The notes: generated from the sequence alone by a model not told the origin. 64,000 nucleotides of DNA from Microbacterium invictum (GCF_034421375.1 NZ_CP139779.1:3038001-3102000), one strand, 5' to 3'; shown: positions 8,373 through 16,958, counted from the stretch's first letter. Translations and numbers: made by a program.

Positions 8373-9347
8373 TCACCGAGAGCCGCGGAGTTCGATGTGC
8401 GCCTTGATCGTCTCGCCCGGTCGCTGTGCCGCAGCGAGGGCGTCCGTCGCCTCGTCGATGCCGAACCGCTGAGTGACCAGCGACGACAGATCGATGCCGG
8501 TCTGTGCCATGAAGCGCAGCGTCTCGGGCCAGACGCCCGGTGACCCGATCGACCCTGTGATGGTGAGTTCCTTCGACTGGATGAGACCGAGCTTCGCCGG
8601 CGCCTCCCTGCCCACGTCGATCCCGATGTATCCGACGCGGCCCTTGAAGGCAGCGATCTCCAGAGCACGGGCCATCACCTCGGGCCGTCCGCTTGCCTCG
8701 ATCACCACATCGGCACCCCGGCCTCCGCTCTCCTGCGCCAGCACGTCGTCGAGCTCGCCGGGGTCGACGGCGCGGTGGGCGCCGAGTTCGAGGGCACGCT
8801 CCCGCCGTGGGGCGCTCGGCTCGGCGACGATGGTCTTCGCCCCGAGTGCCGCGGCGGCCGCCGTCACGCAGAGGCCGATCGGTCCGGCGCCCAGCACGAC
8901 CAGGACGTCGCTGGCGTTCACGTTGCCGACGCGCATGAGCGCGTAGTAGGCGACGCTGAACGGCTCGACCAGCGCACCGTTCGTCCACGAGACGGTCTCG
9001 GGGAGCCGGTGCAGCCAGCTCTCCTTGGCGACGAAGAACTCCGCCGCGGCGCCACTGATGGAGAAACCGAAGTGGTCGTCCCCGATGACGCACTCGCCGA
9101 CCACGCGGTCGCCCACGGCGAGCCCCTTCACCTGCGAACCGGTCGCCACGACCTCTCCCGACCACTCATGGCCGGGGATGATCGGGTAACGGAAGGGGAT
9201 GATGTAGCGCCCCTCGAGCAGTTCGATGTCGGAGTGGCAGACGCCGACCGAGCGGGCGGCGACGAGCACCTCGTCGTCGCCGATCGCAGGGACCGGCAGC
9301 TCCTTCAACGACGGCGTGCCGGGAGCCAGGTATTGCAGGGCTTTCAT
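8373..9347 (-). CDS. Zinc-dependent MDR alcohol dehydrogenase without structural-zinc lobe
   Basis: A 324-residue medium-chain dehydrogenase. Catalytic zinc ligands are visible as Cys in GVCHSD (residue 37), His-Glu in PGHEWSGEV and Glu in VEPFSVAYYA; the nucleotide motif is VLGAGPIGLCV. The four-cysteine structural-zinc lobe found in many relatives is missing; the segment reads GECVIGDDHFGFS. This resembles short polyol or galactitol-type dehydrogenases. The ATG at 9347 has GGAGAGG upstream. It is the last gene of the minus-strand operon SDR, M24 hydrolase, and three MDR enzymes. The substrate is probably a secondary alcohol or polyol linked to the importer. Confidence 0.8.
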   Translation of the reverse strand: MKALQYLAPGTPSLKELPVPAIGDDEVLVAARSVGVCHSDIELLEGRYIIPFRYPIIPGHEWSGEVVATGSQVKGLAVGDRVVGECVIGDDHFGFSISGAAAEFFVAKESWLHRLPETVSWTNGALVEPFSVAYYALMRVGNVNASDVLVVLGAGPIGLCVTAAAAALGAKTIVAEPSAPRRERALELGAHRAVDPGELDDVLAQESGGRGADVVIEASGRPEVMARALEIAAFKGRVGYIGIDVGREAPAKLGLIQSKELTITGSIGSPGVWPETLRFMAQTGIDLSSLVTQRFGIDEATDALAAAQRPGETIKAHIELRGSR

Positions 9348-9364
9348 CTTGTGAACCTCTCCGG

Positions 9365-10423
9365 TCACTCGGCTCGTACGAGCACCTTGATCTGGTCGCC
9401 GGTGGGAGACAGGAGCGTCTCGAATCCCTTCTCGACGATGTCGGTCATGTCGATCCGTGCGCTGACCACCTTCTCGACGTCGAGCCGGCCCCGCCCGATC
9501 AGGTCGATGATCCGGGGCCAGTCGGTGACCGGGTAGCACCAGGTGCCCCGCAGGGTGATGTCGCGCTCGGAGAGCACCATCGGGTCGATCGCCGCAGGCT
9601 TGGTGTGCAGACCGGTCTGAGCGACGGTCCCCGCCGCACGGACGGATGCCAGCGCCGTCTGCAGCGCGATCTCATTCCCCGAGCACTCGATCACGGCATC
9701 CACGCCTATGCCGCCGGTCCGGTCTCGGATCTCGGCGACGACGTCGGTGCTGCGCGGGTCGAGCAGCTCACCGACATCCAGAGAGCGGGCCAGTTCCTGA
9801 CGCCGGGGGTTGATCTCCGACATGAAGACGGTGGCACCCAGCGCCGAGGCGTACAGCGAGGCGAGCGCGCCGATCGGACCGAGTCCCGTGACCAGCACCG
9901 TGTCACCGGGTCGCACACCCGCACTGTCGACGCCGTACGCGGCGACCGCCGTCGGTTCGACCAGCGCCCCCTGGATGTCGCTCATGGTGTCGGGGAGCTT
10001 GGCGACCTTCGACTCGGGAACCACGCACTGAGCGGCGATCCCGCCCCACGCGTCGCTCAAGCCGACGCACGCCATCGACGTGCACAGGTGATTCAGTCCG
10101 CGGCGGCAGAAGTAGCAGACCCCGCAGAACAGCAGCGGCATGACCGACACCCGGTCTCCCACGCGGACGGTGGTGACCTCGGCGCCCACCTCCAGAACCT
10201 CGCCCGAGAATTCGTGGCCGAGGATCTGGGGTGCGGCCGACCCGTTGAGCGGGTGGGGCCGCGTCGGGATGACGATCGGGCCGACTGCGTACTCATGCAG
10301 ATCCGTGCCGCAGATGCCGCACCAGAACGGCTTGAGCCGGACCTCCCGGGCGCCGACGGCGGTCGGCTCTGCGACATCCTCGACGCGGACGTCCTTCGCA
10401 TCATGGAAGACGGCTGCTCGCAT
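9365..10423 (-). CDS. Zinc-dependent MDR dehydrogenase (butanediol/sorbitol dehydrogenase-like)
   Basis: A 352-residue MDR enzyme with CGICGTDLHEY and GHEFSGEV for catalytic zinc. The four structural-zinc cysteines lie in LLFCGVCYFCRRGLNHLC, and the dinucleotide motif is VTGLGPIGALA. The pattern with WCGICGTDLHEY and a long insertion before GHE is typical of 2,3-butanediol dehydrogenase-like proteins. The ATG at 10423 has AAAGGTGAAGG just upstream. Neighbouring MDR genes on each side read the same way with 9- and 17-bp gaps, so the three are one operon. Substrate not determinable from sequence. Confidence 0.8.
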   Translation of the reverse strand: MRAAVFHDAKDVRVEDVAEPTAVGAREVRLKPFWCGICGTDLHEYAVGPIVIPTRPHPLNGSAAPQILGHEFSGEVLEVGAEVTTVRVGDRVSVMPLLFCGVCYFCRRGLNHLCTSMACVGLSDAWGGIAAQCVVPESKVAKLPDTMSDIQGALVEPTAVAAYGVDSAGVRPGDTVLVTGLGPIGALASLYASALGATVFMSEINPRRQELARSLDVGELLDPRSTDVVAEIRDRTGGIGVDAVIECSGNEIALQTALASVRAAGTVAQTGLHTKPAAIDPMVLSERDITLRGTWCYPVTDWPRIIDLIGRGRLDVEKVVSARIDMTDIVEKGFETLLSPTGDQIKVLVRAE

Positions 10424-10432
10424 GGCGATCCT

Positions 10433-11533
10433 TCACCTTTCTTGATCTACCGCTCGGCGGGTGGGGTCGAAGAGGACCTTTCCGTGTATCTCGCCCCGGG
10501 CGAGCCGTGCCAGCTGTGCCGGCACCTCGGAGAGCGGATACACCGCCTCGACGAGTGCGTCGCCGAGTTCCGTCTCCGCCAGAATCTCCAAGGCCGGTGC
10601 GAGGTCTTCGCCGCAGACATGGGCGACGGTGGTGGCCAGTGTCACCTCGTTGAGCACGAGGCGATGCATGTCCAGCTCCTGCGGGGTGGATGGAAGCCCG
10701 ACGCAGAGGATTGTGCCGCCCGGCCGGACGAGCCCAAGGGCATGGGTCAGCTGACCCGGCGCGCCGGTCGCCTCGATCACCACATCTGCGCCGCGAGGAC
10801 CCACTGCCTCGCGGAGCACCTCGGTGGTGCCGTCTCCCACAGGCACCACGCGGGCCGCTCCCACACGCAACGCACGGTCGAGTCGCGGCCCCGCGAAGTC
10901 CACGACCGTGATGTCGGCGTCGACGAGAGAGGCCAGGCCGGCGAGGATGAACGTTCCGATCGCGCCCGCTCCATAGAGGATGACGCGGTCGCCGTCGCGG
11001 ACTCCGGCTCGTCGTGCAGCATGCAGACCCACGGCGAGCGGCTGCGCGACGCCGGCGACATCGAGCGAGCATCCCGCGGGGATCGGAACCAGCGTGGACG
11101 TGTCGACCGCAACGTACTCCGCGAGACCGCCGTCGACATTCAGACCGTACGTGACGTATTCCTCGCAGAGGTTGGTCCGCCCCTCTCGACATCGGTCGCA
11201 CCGGCCACAGGAGACGCCTGCGCCTGAGGCGACGTGATCACCGACATGGAATCCCTCAGAGCCCTCCGGGGACAGCTCGACGATCTCGCCGACGAACTCG
11301 TGGCCGAGGATGAGCGGCCCGCGATGACCGCTCACAGGATGCGCGCGATCGACGGGGAAAATGAGTGGCCCGGACTTCCACTCGGTGGCGTCGGTGCCGC
11401 AGATGCCGCTGCGGAGCACCCTCAGGAGAGCCTGCCCCTCTCCGAGTCGGGGGCGGGCGCGCTCCTCGACGCGGACATCTCCGCGCCCGTAGTACACGGC
11501 TACCTTCATAGACGTGCTACTGGAACCGGTCAT
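10433..11533 (-). CDS. Zinc-dependent MDR dehydrogenase (threonine/sorbitol dehydrogenase-like)
   Basis: A 366-residue MDR enzyme with RSGICGTDATEW, GHEFVGEI and the structural-zinc cysteines in SCGRCDRCREGRTNLC; the nucleotide motif is LYGAGAIGTFI. Two starts are possible: ATG at 11533, 6 bp after the stop of the M24 gene, or ATG at 11509 directly before KVAVYYGRGD. Neither has a strong ribosome site; the first is chosen because it fits coupling with the upstream gene. It differs clearly from its two downstream MDR neighbours, so the three are not recent tandem duplicates and may act in successive oxidation steps. Confidence 0.8.
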   Translation of the reverse strand: MTGSSSTSMKVAVYYGRGDVRVEERARPRLGEGQALLRVLRSGICGTDATEWKSGPLIFPVDRAHPVSGHRGPLILGHEFVGEIVELSPEGSEGFHVGDHVASGAGVSCGRCDRCREGRTNLCEEYVTYGLNVDGGLAEYVAVDTSTLVPIPAGCSLDVAGVAQPLAVGLHAARRAGVRDGDRVILYGAGAIGTFILAGLASLVDADITVVDFAGPRLDRALRVGAARVVPVGDGTTEVLREAVGPRGADVVIEATGAPGQLTHALGLVRPGGTILCVGLPSTPQELDMHRLVLNEVTLATTVAHVCGEDLAPALEILAETELGDALVEAVYPLSEVPAQLARLARGEIHGKVLFDPTRRAVDQER

Positions 11534-11538
11534 CGTGC

Positions 11539-12921
11539 TCACGCTTCGCCGCGCCCCCAGACGGTGTTGAGGTGGGATTGGGCGTCGCGGTTGAGGTTGA
11601 GGGGCCCGTCGATGGTGTAGTAGCGGCGGCCGGCGACGATGAGCTCTTCGGCGGGGAACTTGGTGATGACTTCGCAGCCGTCGGCGGTGACGACGACTTC
11701 CTCCTCGATGCGGGCGGCGCCCCAGCCGTCGGCGGCGGGCCAGTAGGTCTCGAGGGCGAACACCATGCCCTCTTCGAGGGTCTCGGGGTGGTCGAACGAG
11801 GTCAGGCGGGAGAAGATCGGCTTCTCCCAGATCGACAGGCCGACACCGTGGCCGTACTGCAGGGCGAACGCGGCCATCTCGTCGGGGAAGCCGAACTCCT
11901 CCGCCTTCGGCCACACCGCGACGATGTCGGCGGTGGTGGCGCCGGGCCTGACGAGGGCGATGGCGCGGTCCATGTACTCGCGGGCCCGGGTGTAGGCGTC
12001 CTTCTGCGCGGGGCTCGCCGACCCGACGGCGAAGGTGCGGTAGTAGCAGGTGCGGTAGCCGTTGTAGCTGTGCAGGATGTCGAAGAACGCGGGGTCCCCC
12101 GGCCGGATCAGCCGGTCGGAGAACACGTGCGGGTGGGGGGAGCAGCGTTCCCCGGAGATCGCATTGACCCCTTCGACGTACTCCGACCCGAGGTCGTACA
12201 GCGTCTTCGCGACAAGACCCACCGCCTCGTTCTCGCGCACGCCCGGGCGAAGGAACCGGTACAGCTCCTCGTAGGCGGCGTCGACCATCGATGCCGCCTG
12301 GGTGAGCAGGCGGATCTCGTCGTGCGTCTTGACACGGCGCGCCTCCATGAACACCTGCTGGCCGTCGACGACCTCGATCCCCTCCCGCTGCAGCGCTAGG
12401 AGCACGGGCATCTCGACCACGTCGACACCGAGCGGCTCGTTCGCGAGCCCGAACCTCTCCAGCTCCCGCTTGATCTTTCGGGCCACATCCCCGGCCAGGT
12501 CCGCGTCGGGCGGGAACGCCCCCCGCAGCGTCGAGATCCCCGCCCGCGCGCCGCTCTCCAGCCGAGGCCGCTTGGCGCCCTCGTGCGGGGCATGGGGATT
12601 CGCGTCGGCCTCGGCGGTGGTGACATCCAGCCACGGGTTGTACAGCGCGTGGTGCTTGGCCGCCGAACCGAAATCCCACACGATCGGATCGGTCTTCCGG
12701 GTCAGCAGCGCGAACCGGATCAGCTTGTCCATCGCCCACGTGCCGATGTGGGTGCCGCTCATGTACCGGATGTTGGAGAAATCGAACGCCAGCACCGCCC
12801 CGAGACTCGACCGGTCCAACTCGGCGTGAAGCCTGGCAAGCCGCGCATCGCGCAGCCGCTCCATGTCGACCCGCTCTTCCCAATCGACCGCCGCAGGACC
12901 CGTCGTACCGGTGCTCTTCAT
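11539..12921 (-). CDS. M24-family (creatinase/aminopeptidase P fold) hydrolase with altered metal site
   Basis: A 460-residue protein with a creatinase N-domain (FDFSNIRYMSGTHIGTW, about 46-62) and a pita-bread C-domain. Expected ligands can be placed: Asp281 in AFFDILHS, His358 in YGHGVGLS, Glu391 in ALETYW and Glu406 in ARIEEEVV. The second aspartate, 11 residues after the first in E. coli Map and aminopeptidase P, is Cys292 here (YRTCYYRT). Family members cleave X-Pro peptides, creatine or ectoine, or act as DMSP lyases. In a catabolic operon with dehydrogenases and not near proteases, a small-molecule C-N or C-S cleavage is more likely than peptide hydrolysis. Metal binding may be altered or lost. 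Function unproven. Confidence 0.75.
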   Translation of the reverse strand: MKSTGTTGPAAVDWEERVDMERLRDARLARLHAELDRSSLGAVLAFDFSNIRYMSGTHIGTWAMDKLIRFALLTRKTDPIVWDFGSAAKHHALYNPWLDVTTAEADANPHAPHEGAKRPRLESGARAGISTLRGAFPPDADLAGDVARKIKRELERFGLANEPLGVDVVEMPVLLALQREGIEVVDGQQVFMEARRVKTHDEIRLLTQAASMVDAAYEELYRFLRPGVRENEAVGLVAKTLYDLGSEYVEGVNAISGERCSPHPHVFSDRLIRPGDPAFFDILHSYNGYRTCYYRTFAVGSASPAQKDAYTRAREYMDRAIALVRPGATTADIVAVWPKAEEFGFPDEMAAFALQYGHGVGLSIWEKPIFSRLTSFDHPETLEEGMVFALETYWPAADGWGAARIEEEVVVTADGCEVITKFPAEELIVAGRRYYTIDGPLNLNRDAQSHLNTVWGRGEA

Positions 12922-12954
12922 CAGGTTCGCTCTCTCTTCCTCAGACGACCTCGA

Positions 12955-13734
12955 TCAGACGAGGATCATCCCGCCTTCAATGGGGATCACCTGGCCGGTG
13001 ATGTAGTCGGAGTCCGAGCTCGCAAGGAATAGACCGGTGGGGACGATGTCCGCAGGATCGGCCGGTCGCCCCAGGAGGATGCCGCTCGCCATCGAATCGA
13101 AGCCGTTCTGTCCCTCGCCGATCTCCTCGAGCTCCCTGTCCAGCTTCGTCCAGAGCGGCGTGGCGACGACGCCCGGCGCGAAGGCGTTGACGGTGACGTG
13201 GTGCTCTGCCAACGCACGTGCTGCCGCCTGCGTCAACGAGATCACGGCGGCCTTTGCCGCGCTGTACGGCGCGAAGCTCGAGAACCCCTGGCGCCCCGCG
13301 ATGGATGCCGTATTCACCACTTTCCCGCCGGCCCCTTGTGCGAGGAACTGGCGGGCCGCCTCTTGCGTGCCGATGAGGACGCTCAGCGCGTTGACGCGCA
13401 TCACCGCTTCGAAGTTCGACTCACTGACATCGAGGAACTTCATCGGCGCATTCATGCCTGCGTTGTTGAAGTACGCATCCAGACGCCCGTATCGTTCGAC
13501 GGCCGTCGCGATACCGCTTCGCACAGTCTCCCGGTCCGTGACATCCACCTTCACCGCGATCGCGTGGCCGCCGGCCGCCGCGATGTCTGCGGTGAGGGCC
13601 TGGGCAGCGTCTTCGTTCAGGTCGGCGACGACGACGTTCGCGCCCTCGTCTGCGAAGCCGCGCGCCAGCGCGGCGCCGATGCCCGAGGCGCCGCCGGTCA
13701 CGATGATCGTCCGGCCCGCCACACGTCCGCTCAT
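12955..13734 (-). CDS. Short-chain dehydrogenase/reductase (classical SDR)
   Basis: A 259-residue classical SDR: cofactor motif TGGASGIGAAL near the start, NNAGMNAPM, catalytic Ser in VVNTASIAGRQGF, and YSAAKAA with the catalytic Tyr and Lys. The acidic residue in VVADLNED after beta-2 suggests NAD rather than NADP. The C-terminus GQVIPIEGGMILV is typical. The ATG at 13734 is preceded by AAGGAG at good spacing. It is the first gene of the minus-strand operon that continues with the M24 hydrolase and three MDR enzymes. A candidate operator lies 55 bp upstream. Likely oxidises a hydroxyl of the imported substrate. Confidence 0.85.
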   Translation of the reverse strand: MSGRVAGRTIIVTGGASGIGAALARGFADEGANVVVADLNEDAAQALTADIAAAGGHAIAVKVDVTDRETVRSGIATAVERYGRLDAYFNNAGMNAPMKFLDVSESNFEAVMRVNALSVLIGTQEAARQFLAQGAGGKVVNTASIAGRQGFSSFAPYSAAKAAVISLTQAAARALAEHHVTVNAFAPGVVATPLWTKLDRELEEIGEGQNGFDSMASGILLGRPADPADIVPTGLFLASSDSDYITGQVIPIEGGMILV

Positions 13735-13788
13735 CAGGATGCTCCTTCGCCTCCGCCGTGCTCTCGCGAGCAGCGCCACACCAACGTG

Positions 13789-13804
13789 TTCACTGATACT
13801 GAAC
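13789..13804. promoter_or_regulatory. Candidate operator, copy 3 (GTTCA-N7-TGAAC)
   Basis: TTCACTGATACTGAAC, with the preceding G, forms the inverted repeat GTTCA-N7-TGAAC. It matches the TTCAC-N4-ACTGAAC pattern of copies 1 and 2. It lies in the divergent region between the SDR operon and the VOC gene. A further half-site, CACTGAAC on the minus strand, is at 13892-13899, within GTTCAGTGGAGCGAAC. Confidence 0.5.
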
Positions 13805-13942
13805 TTAGACGCATCCCGTGGGCGGACGCAACTACTCTTCCTAGGGCATCTTGCGGCGCGGCGGCGTCCTGTGTTGAGTGGTAGTGGATTAGTTCAGTGG
13901 AGCGAACGCTCGAGGACGAGCGCTCGCAAGGAGGGAGCCGAC

Positions 13943-14392
13943 ATGGCTTTTCAGGTGAGCGGCGTGCATCACGTCGGGGTCACGGTCCGTGACATGAGGC
14001 GGTCGTTTGAGTGGTATTCGAGGATGTTCGGATTCGAACCGGGCCCGGTCCACCACGGTGCCGGCCCTGAGCTCGAGCGCGGCGTGCAGGTGACGGGCGC
14101 CGAACTGTCGTTCTCGATGATCAGGGTGGGCGACGTCAACATCGAGTTCCTTGAGTACCACCGGCCGGAGGGGAAGGAGTGGGATCGCACGAACGGCGAC
14201 GTCGGGTCGACCCACATCTGCTTCGTCGTCGACGACATGCAGGCCGCCTACGACGATCTGTCCTCCCGCGGAGCCGTCTTCAACGGCCCGCCGGTGACCC
14301 TCACCGACGGCGATCTCGCCGGCTCGCAGTGGGCGTATCTTCGGGACCCGGACGGCATTCAGCTGGAGATCTGGCAGTACCCGAAGGCGTGA
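13943..14392 (+). CDS. VOC-family protein (glyoxalase/bleomycin-resistance fold)
   Basis: A 149-residue protein with two beta-alpha-beta-beta-beta modules: HHVGVTVRDMRRSFEWYSRMF at the start and THICFVVDDMQAAYDDL in the middle, ending YLRDPDGIQLEIWQYPK. His in HHVGV, Glu in NIEFLEY, His in STHICF and Glu in QLEIWQ sit where metal ligands occur in glyoxalase I and methylmalonyl-CoA epimerase. GGAGGGA precedes the ATG. It is transcribed divergently from the SDR operon, across the region with candidate operator copy 3, and so likely belongs to the same regulon. It may be an isomerase, epimerase or lyase of the pathway; the reaction is not recognised. Confidence 0.75.
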   Translation: MAFQVSGVHHVGVTVRDMRRSFEWYSRMFGFEPGPVHHGAGPELERGVQVTGAELSFSMIRVGDVNIEFLEYHRPEGKEWDRTNGDVGSTHICFVVDDMQAAYDDLSSRGAVFNGPPVTLTDGDLAGSQWAYLRDPDGIQLEIWQYPKA

Positions 14393-14493
14393 CCCACGGT
14401 CGGAGCACAAACGCGAAGGGGCCTGATAACACGCCGCCTGCCTGAGGGAAGGCCCGGCGCGTCGCGCGCAAGGCCGCCGTTGTGATAGCCGCG

Positions 14494-15354
14494 TCAGCGG
14501 TGGTCGGCGAACCAGGCGATAGCGGCGCTGGAGACCACTGCCGGCGACTCCAGCTGAGGGAAGTGACCGACACCCGGAAGGATACGGCGTTCATAGGGCG
14601 CCGCGAACTCGCGTTCCCGCCCGTCGGCCATCGCCGATAGCGAGCATCCATCGGCGGCACCCGTCAGGAAGAGGGTCGGCACCCTGATGGGGACGCCGAT
14701 CTCCCCGAACCCGCCGCCGCGGTACATCTCGATCGGCGCGGGCATGCTGGCGGCGATCGTGGCTTTGACACGGCCTCGATGCGCGCTCGGCACCCGCCCC
14801 GGCGGCGACCAGCGATCCCACAGCCGGTCGAGGTAGGCGTAGTTCTTCCCGCTCACGCGGCGCTCCGCCCACCCCCGGACCTGGAACTCCACGATGTAGC
14901 GGCTCAACCACAGCTGACGCGGATGCCGGACGGTGTTCCGCGAGATGGCACGGGGGTGCGCCCCCGACATCAGCACCGCGGAACGGAAGGCCCCGGGCTC
15001 TGCCGCCATCGCCGCGAAGGACAGCTGGGCGCCGTAGTCGTGCGCGAGAAGATGCACAGGCCCGCCGCCGTCGGCGGCTCGCGCCTGCGCGAGGAGGTCG
15101 TCGCGGAGCGAGGCGAAACCCAGGTCGCCACCGAGGGGCGACGGCGCGTAGCCGCGAAGGTAGGGCGCGACGACCCGATATCCCTCCGCAGCGAGCGCGG
15201 CCGCGACGGCATCGAACGTCGACGCGTCGTCGGGGAACCCGTGCAGGGCGAGGACGACGCCGGATGAGACCGCGGTGCTGTCCCGAGCCGGCTCGGTGAT
15301 GCGTGCCGCGAACTCACCGCGCGCCGTGGCGAGTCGGGTCTCCCACGCTGTCAT
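14494..15354 (-). CDS. Alpha/beta hydrolase, epoxide-hydrolase-like
   Basis: A 286-residue alpha/beta hydrolase. The oxyanion motif is LHGFPDDASTF, and the nucleophile elbow reads HLLAHDYGAQ with Asp in place of Ser, as in epoxide hydrolases and haloalkane dehalogenases (usual GHDWG). The C-terminal histidine is in LPGVGHFPQLESP. Cap-domain tryptophans and tyrosines (KNYAYLDRLWDRW) fit this subgroup. Its ATG overlaps the stop of the MFS gene (ATGA), so the two are translated together. Pairing with an exporter and a MarR repressor suggests detoxification of a reactive lipophilic compound such as an epoxide; the substrate is inferred only. Confidence 0.75.
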   Translation of the reverse strand: MTAWETRLATARGEFAARITEPARDSTAVSSGVVLALHGFPDDASTFDAVAAALAAEGYRVVAPYLRGYAPSPLGGDLGFASLRDDLLAQARAADGGGPVHLLAHDYGAQLSFAAMAAEPGAFRSAVLMSGAHPRAISRNTVRHPRQLWLSRYIVEFQVRGWAERRVSGKNYAYLDRLWDRWSPPGRVPSAHRGRVKATIAASMPAPIEMYRGGGFGEIGVPIRVPTLFLTGAADGCSLSAMADGREREFAAPYERRILPGVGHFPQLESPAVVSSAAIAWFADHR

Positions 15355-16922
15355 CGCGCGACCCGCTGCGCCGCGTCGATGGCCGCCGGCGCGGCCGCGG
15401 CGCGCCGCGGCGGCACGAGGGCGATGCAGACGACGGCGGTGACGGCGAGGACCGCCGCCGCCACCCAGGATGCCGACCCGAGGCCGATCGCGAACGCATC
15501 GCGCGCCGCCTTGGCGATCGCCTCCCCCGCGGGGCCGAAGGCCTCGGACGCGCCGATCGCCGCGCCGGCCCCCGACTCGATCACCTCCCGCGCCGGCTCG
15601 GGCACGCCGTCCAGGACGCCGGCGATCTCGTCGCGGTAGCTCGAGAGCAGGACGCTCGAGAGCACCGCGATGCCGAGCACCCCGCCGACCTCGCGGGTGA
15701 TGTCGTTGACGGCGCTCGCGATGGAGCGGCGCTCGGCCGGGAGCCCCTCGATGATCAGCTCGGTGCCCGGGGTGATCCCCATCCCGAATCCGACGCCGAA
15801 GACCGCCAGCGCGGCGGCGAGCATCCAGATGGAAGCCCCCGCCCCCTCGCCGAGCGTCACCGCCGCCCCGGCGAACCCGCCCGCCATGAGCACGAGCCCG
15901 AGCGCCCCCGGGGTGCCCTGACCGAAGCGCCGTGCCAGGGCCACCGAGCCGCCGATCCCCGCCCCGACTCCGAGCGGAATGACCAGGAGCGACAGGGCGG
16001 CCCCCAGCGGGGTGAACTCCTCCACCAGCTGCAGGTACTGGGGCGCGAGGACGAACAGGCCGAGCGAGGCGAAGAACTGCGCGGTGACGATGAGCGACCC
16101 GGCCGACAGGCCGCGGCTGCGGAAGAGACGCACGTCCAGCGACGGCTCCTTCGCCCGCAGCTGGTGCACGATGAACGCCGCGACCCCGACGATGCCGACG
16201 GCGAGCGCGGCGAGCACGAGCGGGTCGTCCCAGCCGAGCTTCGGGCCCTCGATGACGGCGAAGACGATGCCGGTGAGGGCGAGCACCGACCAGAGGGCCG
16301 CGAGCGGGTCGGCCGACAGCCGGGGGTTGCGGTTCTGGGCGACGAGGATCAGCGACGGGATGACCAGGAGCAGCGCCACCCCGCCGAAGAGGAGCTGCAC
16401 ACTCCCCCACCAGAACCACTCCAGCAGGACGCCGGCGACGATGGTGCCTGCGACCGCCCCGGCCGAACTCACTCCCGACCACACCGCGATGGCGAAGGTG
16501 CGCCGCTCGGGCGGATAGGCGTCGACGAGCGCCGAGAGGGTCACCGGGAAGATCGCGGCCGCGCCCGCCCCCGAGATGGCCCGGAGGGCGATGAACCAGG
16601 CGGGATCGGGGGCGAACGCCGAAGCGACGGATGCCGCGCCGAAGACGCTCAGGCCCACGACGATGATGGTCCGCCGCCCGATCTTGTCAGCCAGGAGCCC
16701 CGCCGTGAGAAGGAACGCGGCGAAGGTGAGGGCATAGGCGTCGATGATCCAGGTCAGCTCCGACTGGTCGGCCTCGAGGTCGGTCGCGATGTCGGGCAGC
16801 GCGATGGCGAGGGCCGAGTTGCCGGCGACGACGAGCGCAAGACCCACGCACAGGCTGATCAGCAGCCCCCTCAGTCGCGCATCGGACGGGGCGCGGGTCG
16901 AGGACGCGCGGGTGGTGGACAT
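15351..16922 (-). CDS. MFS multidrug-type transporter, DHA2 family (14 TM)
   Basis: A 523-residue membrane protein with about 14 hydrophobic segments. The motif-A-like loop LLADKIGRRTIIV lies near residues 78-90 and motif C-like GITPGTELI further on. The N-terminus LALVVAGNSALAIALPDIATDL is characteristic of EmrB/QacA exporters. The ATG at 16922 has GAAGGGA upstream. A consensus promoter (TTGACA, 17 bp, GAGTAT) with a MarR-like operator just after it lies in front. The divergent MarR gene probably represses it. Substrates would be lipophilic toxic compounds, exported by proton antiport. Confidence 0.85.
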   Translation of the reverse strand: MSTTRASSTRAPSDARLRGLLISLCVGLALVVAGNSALAIALPDIATDLEADQSELTWIIDAYALTFAAFLLTAGLLADKIGRRTIIVVGLSVFGAASVASAFAPDPAWFIALRAISGAGAAAIFPVTLSALVDAYPPERRTFAIAVWSGVSSAGAVAGTIVAGVLLEWFWWGSVQLLFGGVALLLVIPSLILVAQNRNPRLSADPLAALWSVLALTGIVFAVIEGPKLGWDDPLVLAALAVGIVGVAAFIVHQLRAKEPSLDVRLFRSRGLSAGSLIVTAQFFASLGLFVLAPQYLQLVEEFTPLGAALSLLVIPLGVGAGIGGSVALARRFGQGTPGALGLVLMAGGFAGAAVTLGEGAGASIWMLAAALAVFGVGFGMGITPGTELIIEGLPAERRSIASAVNDITREVGGVLGIAVLSSVLLSSYRDEIAGVLDGVPEPAREVIESGAGAAIGASEAFGPAGEAIAKAARDAFAIGLGSASWVAAAVLAVTAVVCIALVPPRRAAAAPAAIDAAQRVAR

Positions 16923-16936
16923 GGCAGTTCCCTTCG

Positions 16937-16957
16937 GATTCGGAATGATTCGGAATC
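16937..16957. promoter_or_regulatory. Candidate MarR operator (tandem GATTCGGAAT)
   Basis: GATTCGGAAT occurs twice in direct tandem (16937-16946 and 16947-16956). With the next base the second copy is a perfect palindrome, GATTC-G-GAATC. It lies just downstream of the -10 box of the MFS promoter and between two divergent genes, where a MarR-type repressor would bind. Confidence 0.55.
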
Positions 16958-16958
16958 C

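Noticed and set aside
8373..11533. Recent tandem duplication of three MDR genes
   Set aside because: The three differ in zinc lobes, lengths and motifs; one lacks the structural-zinc cysteines. They are old paralogues, not a fresh duplication.
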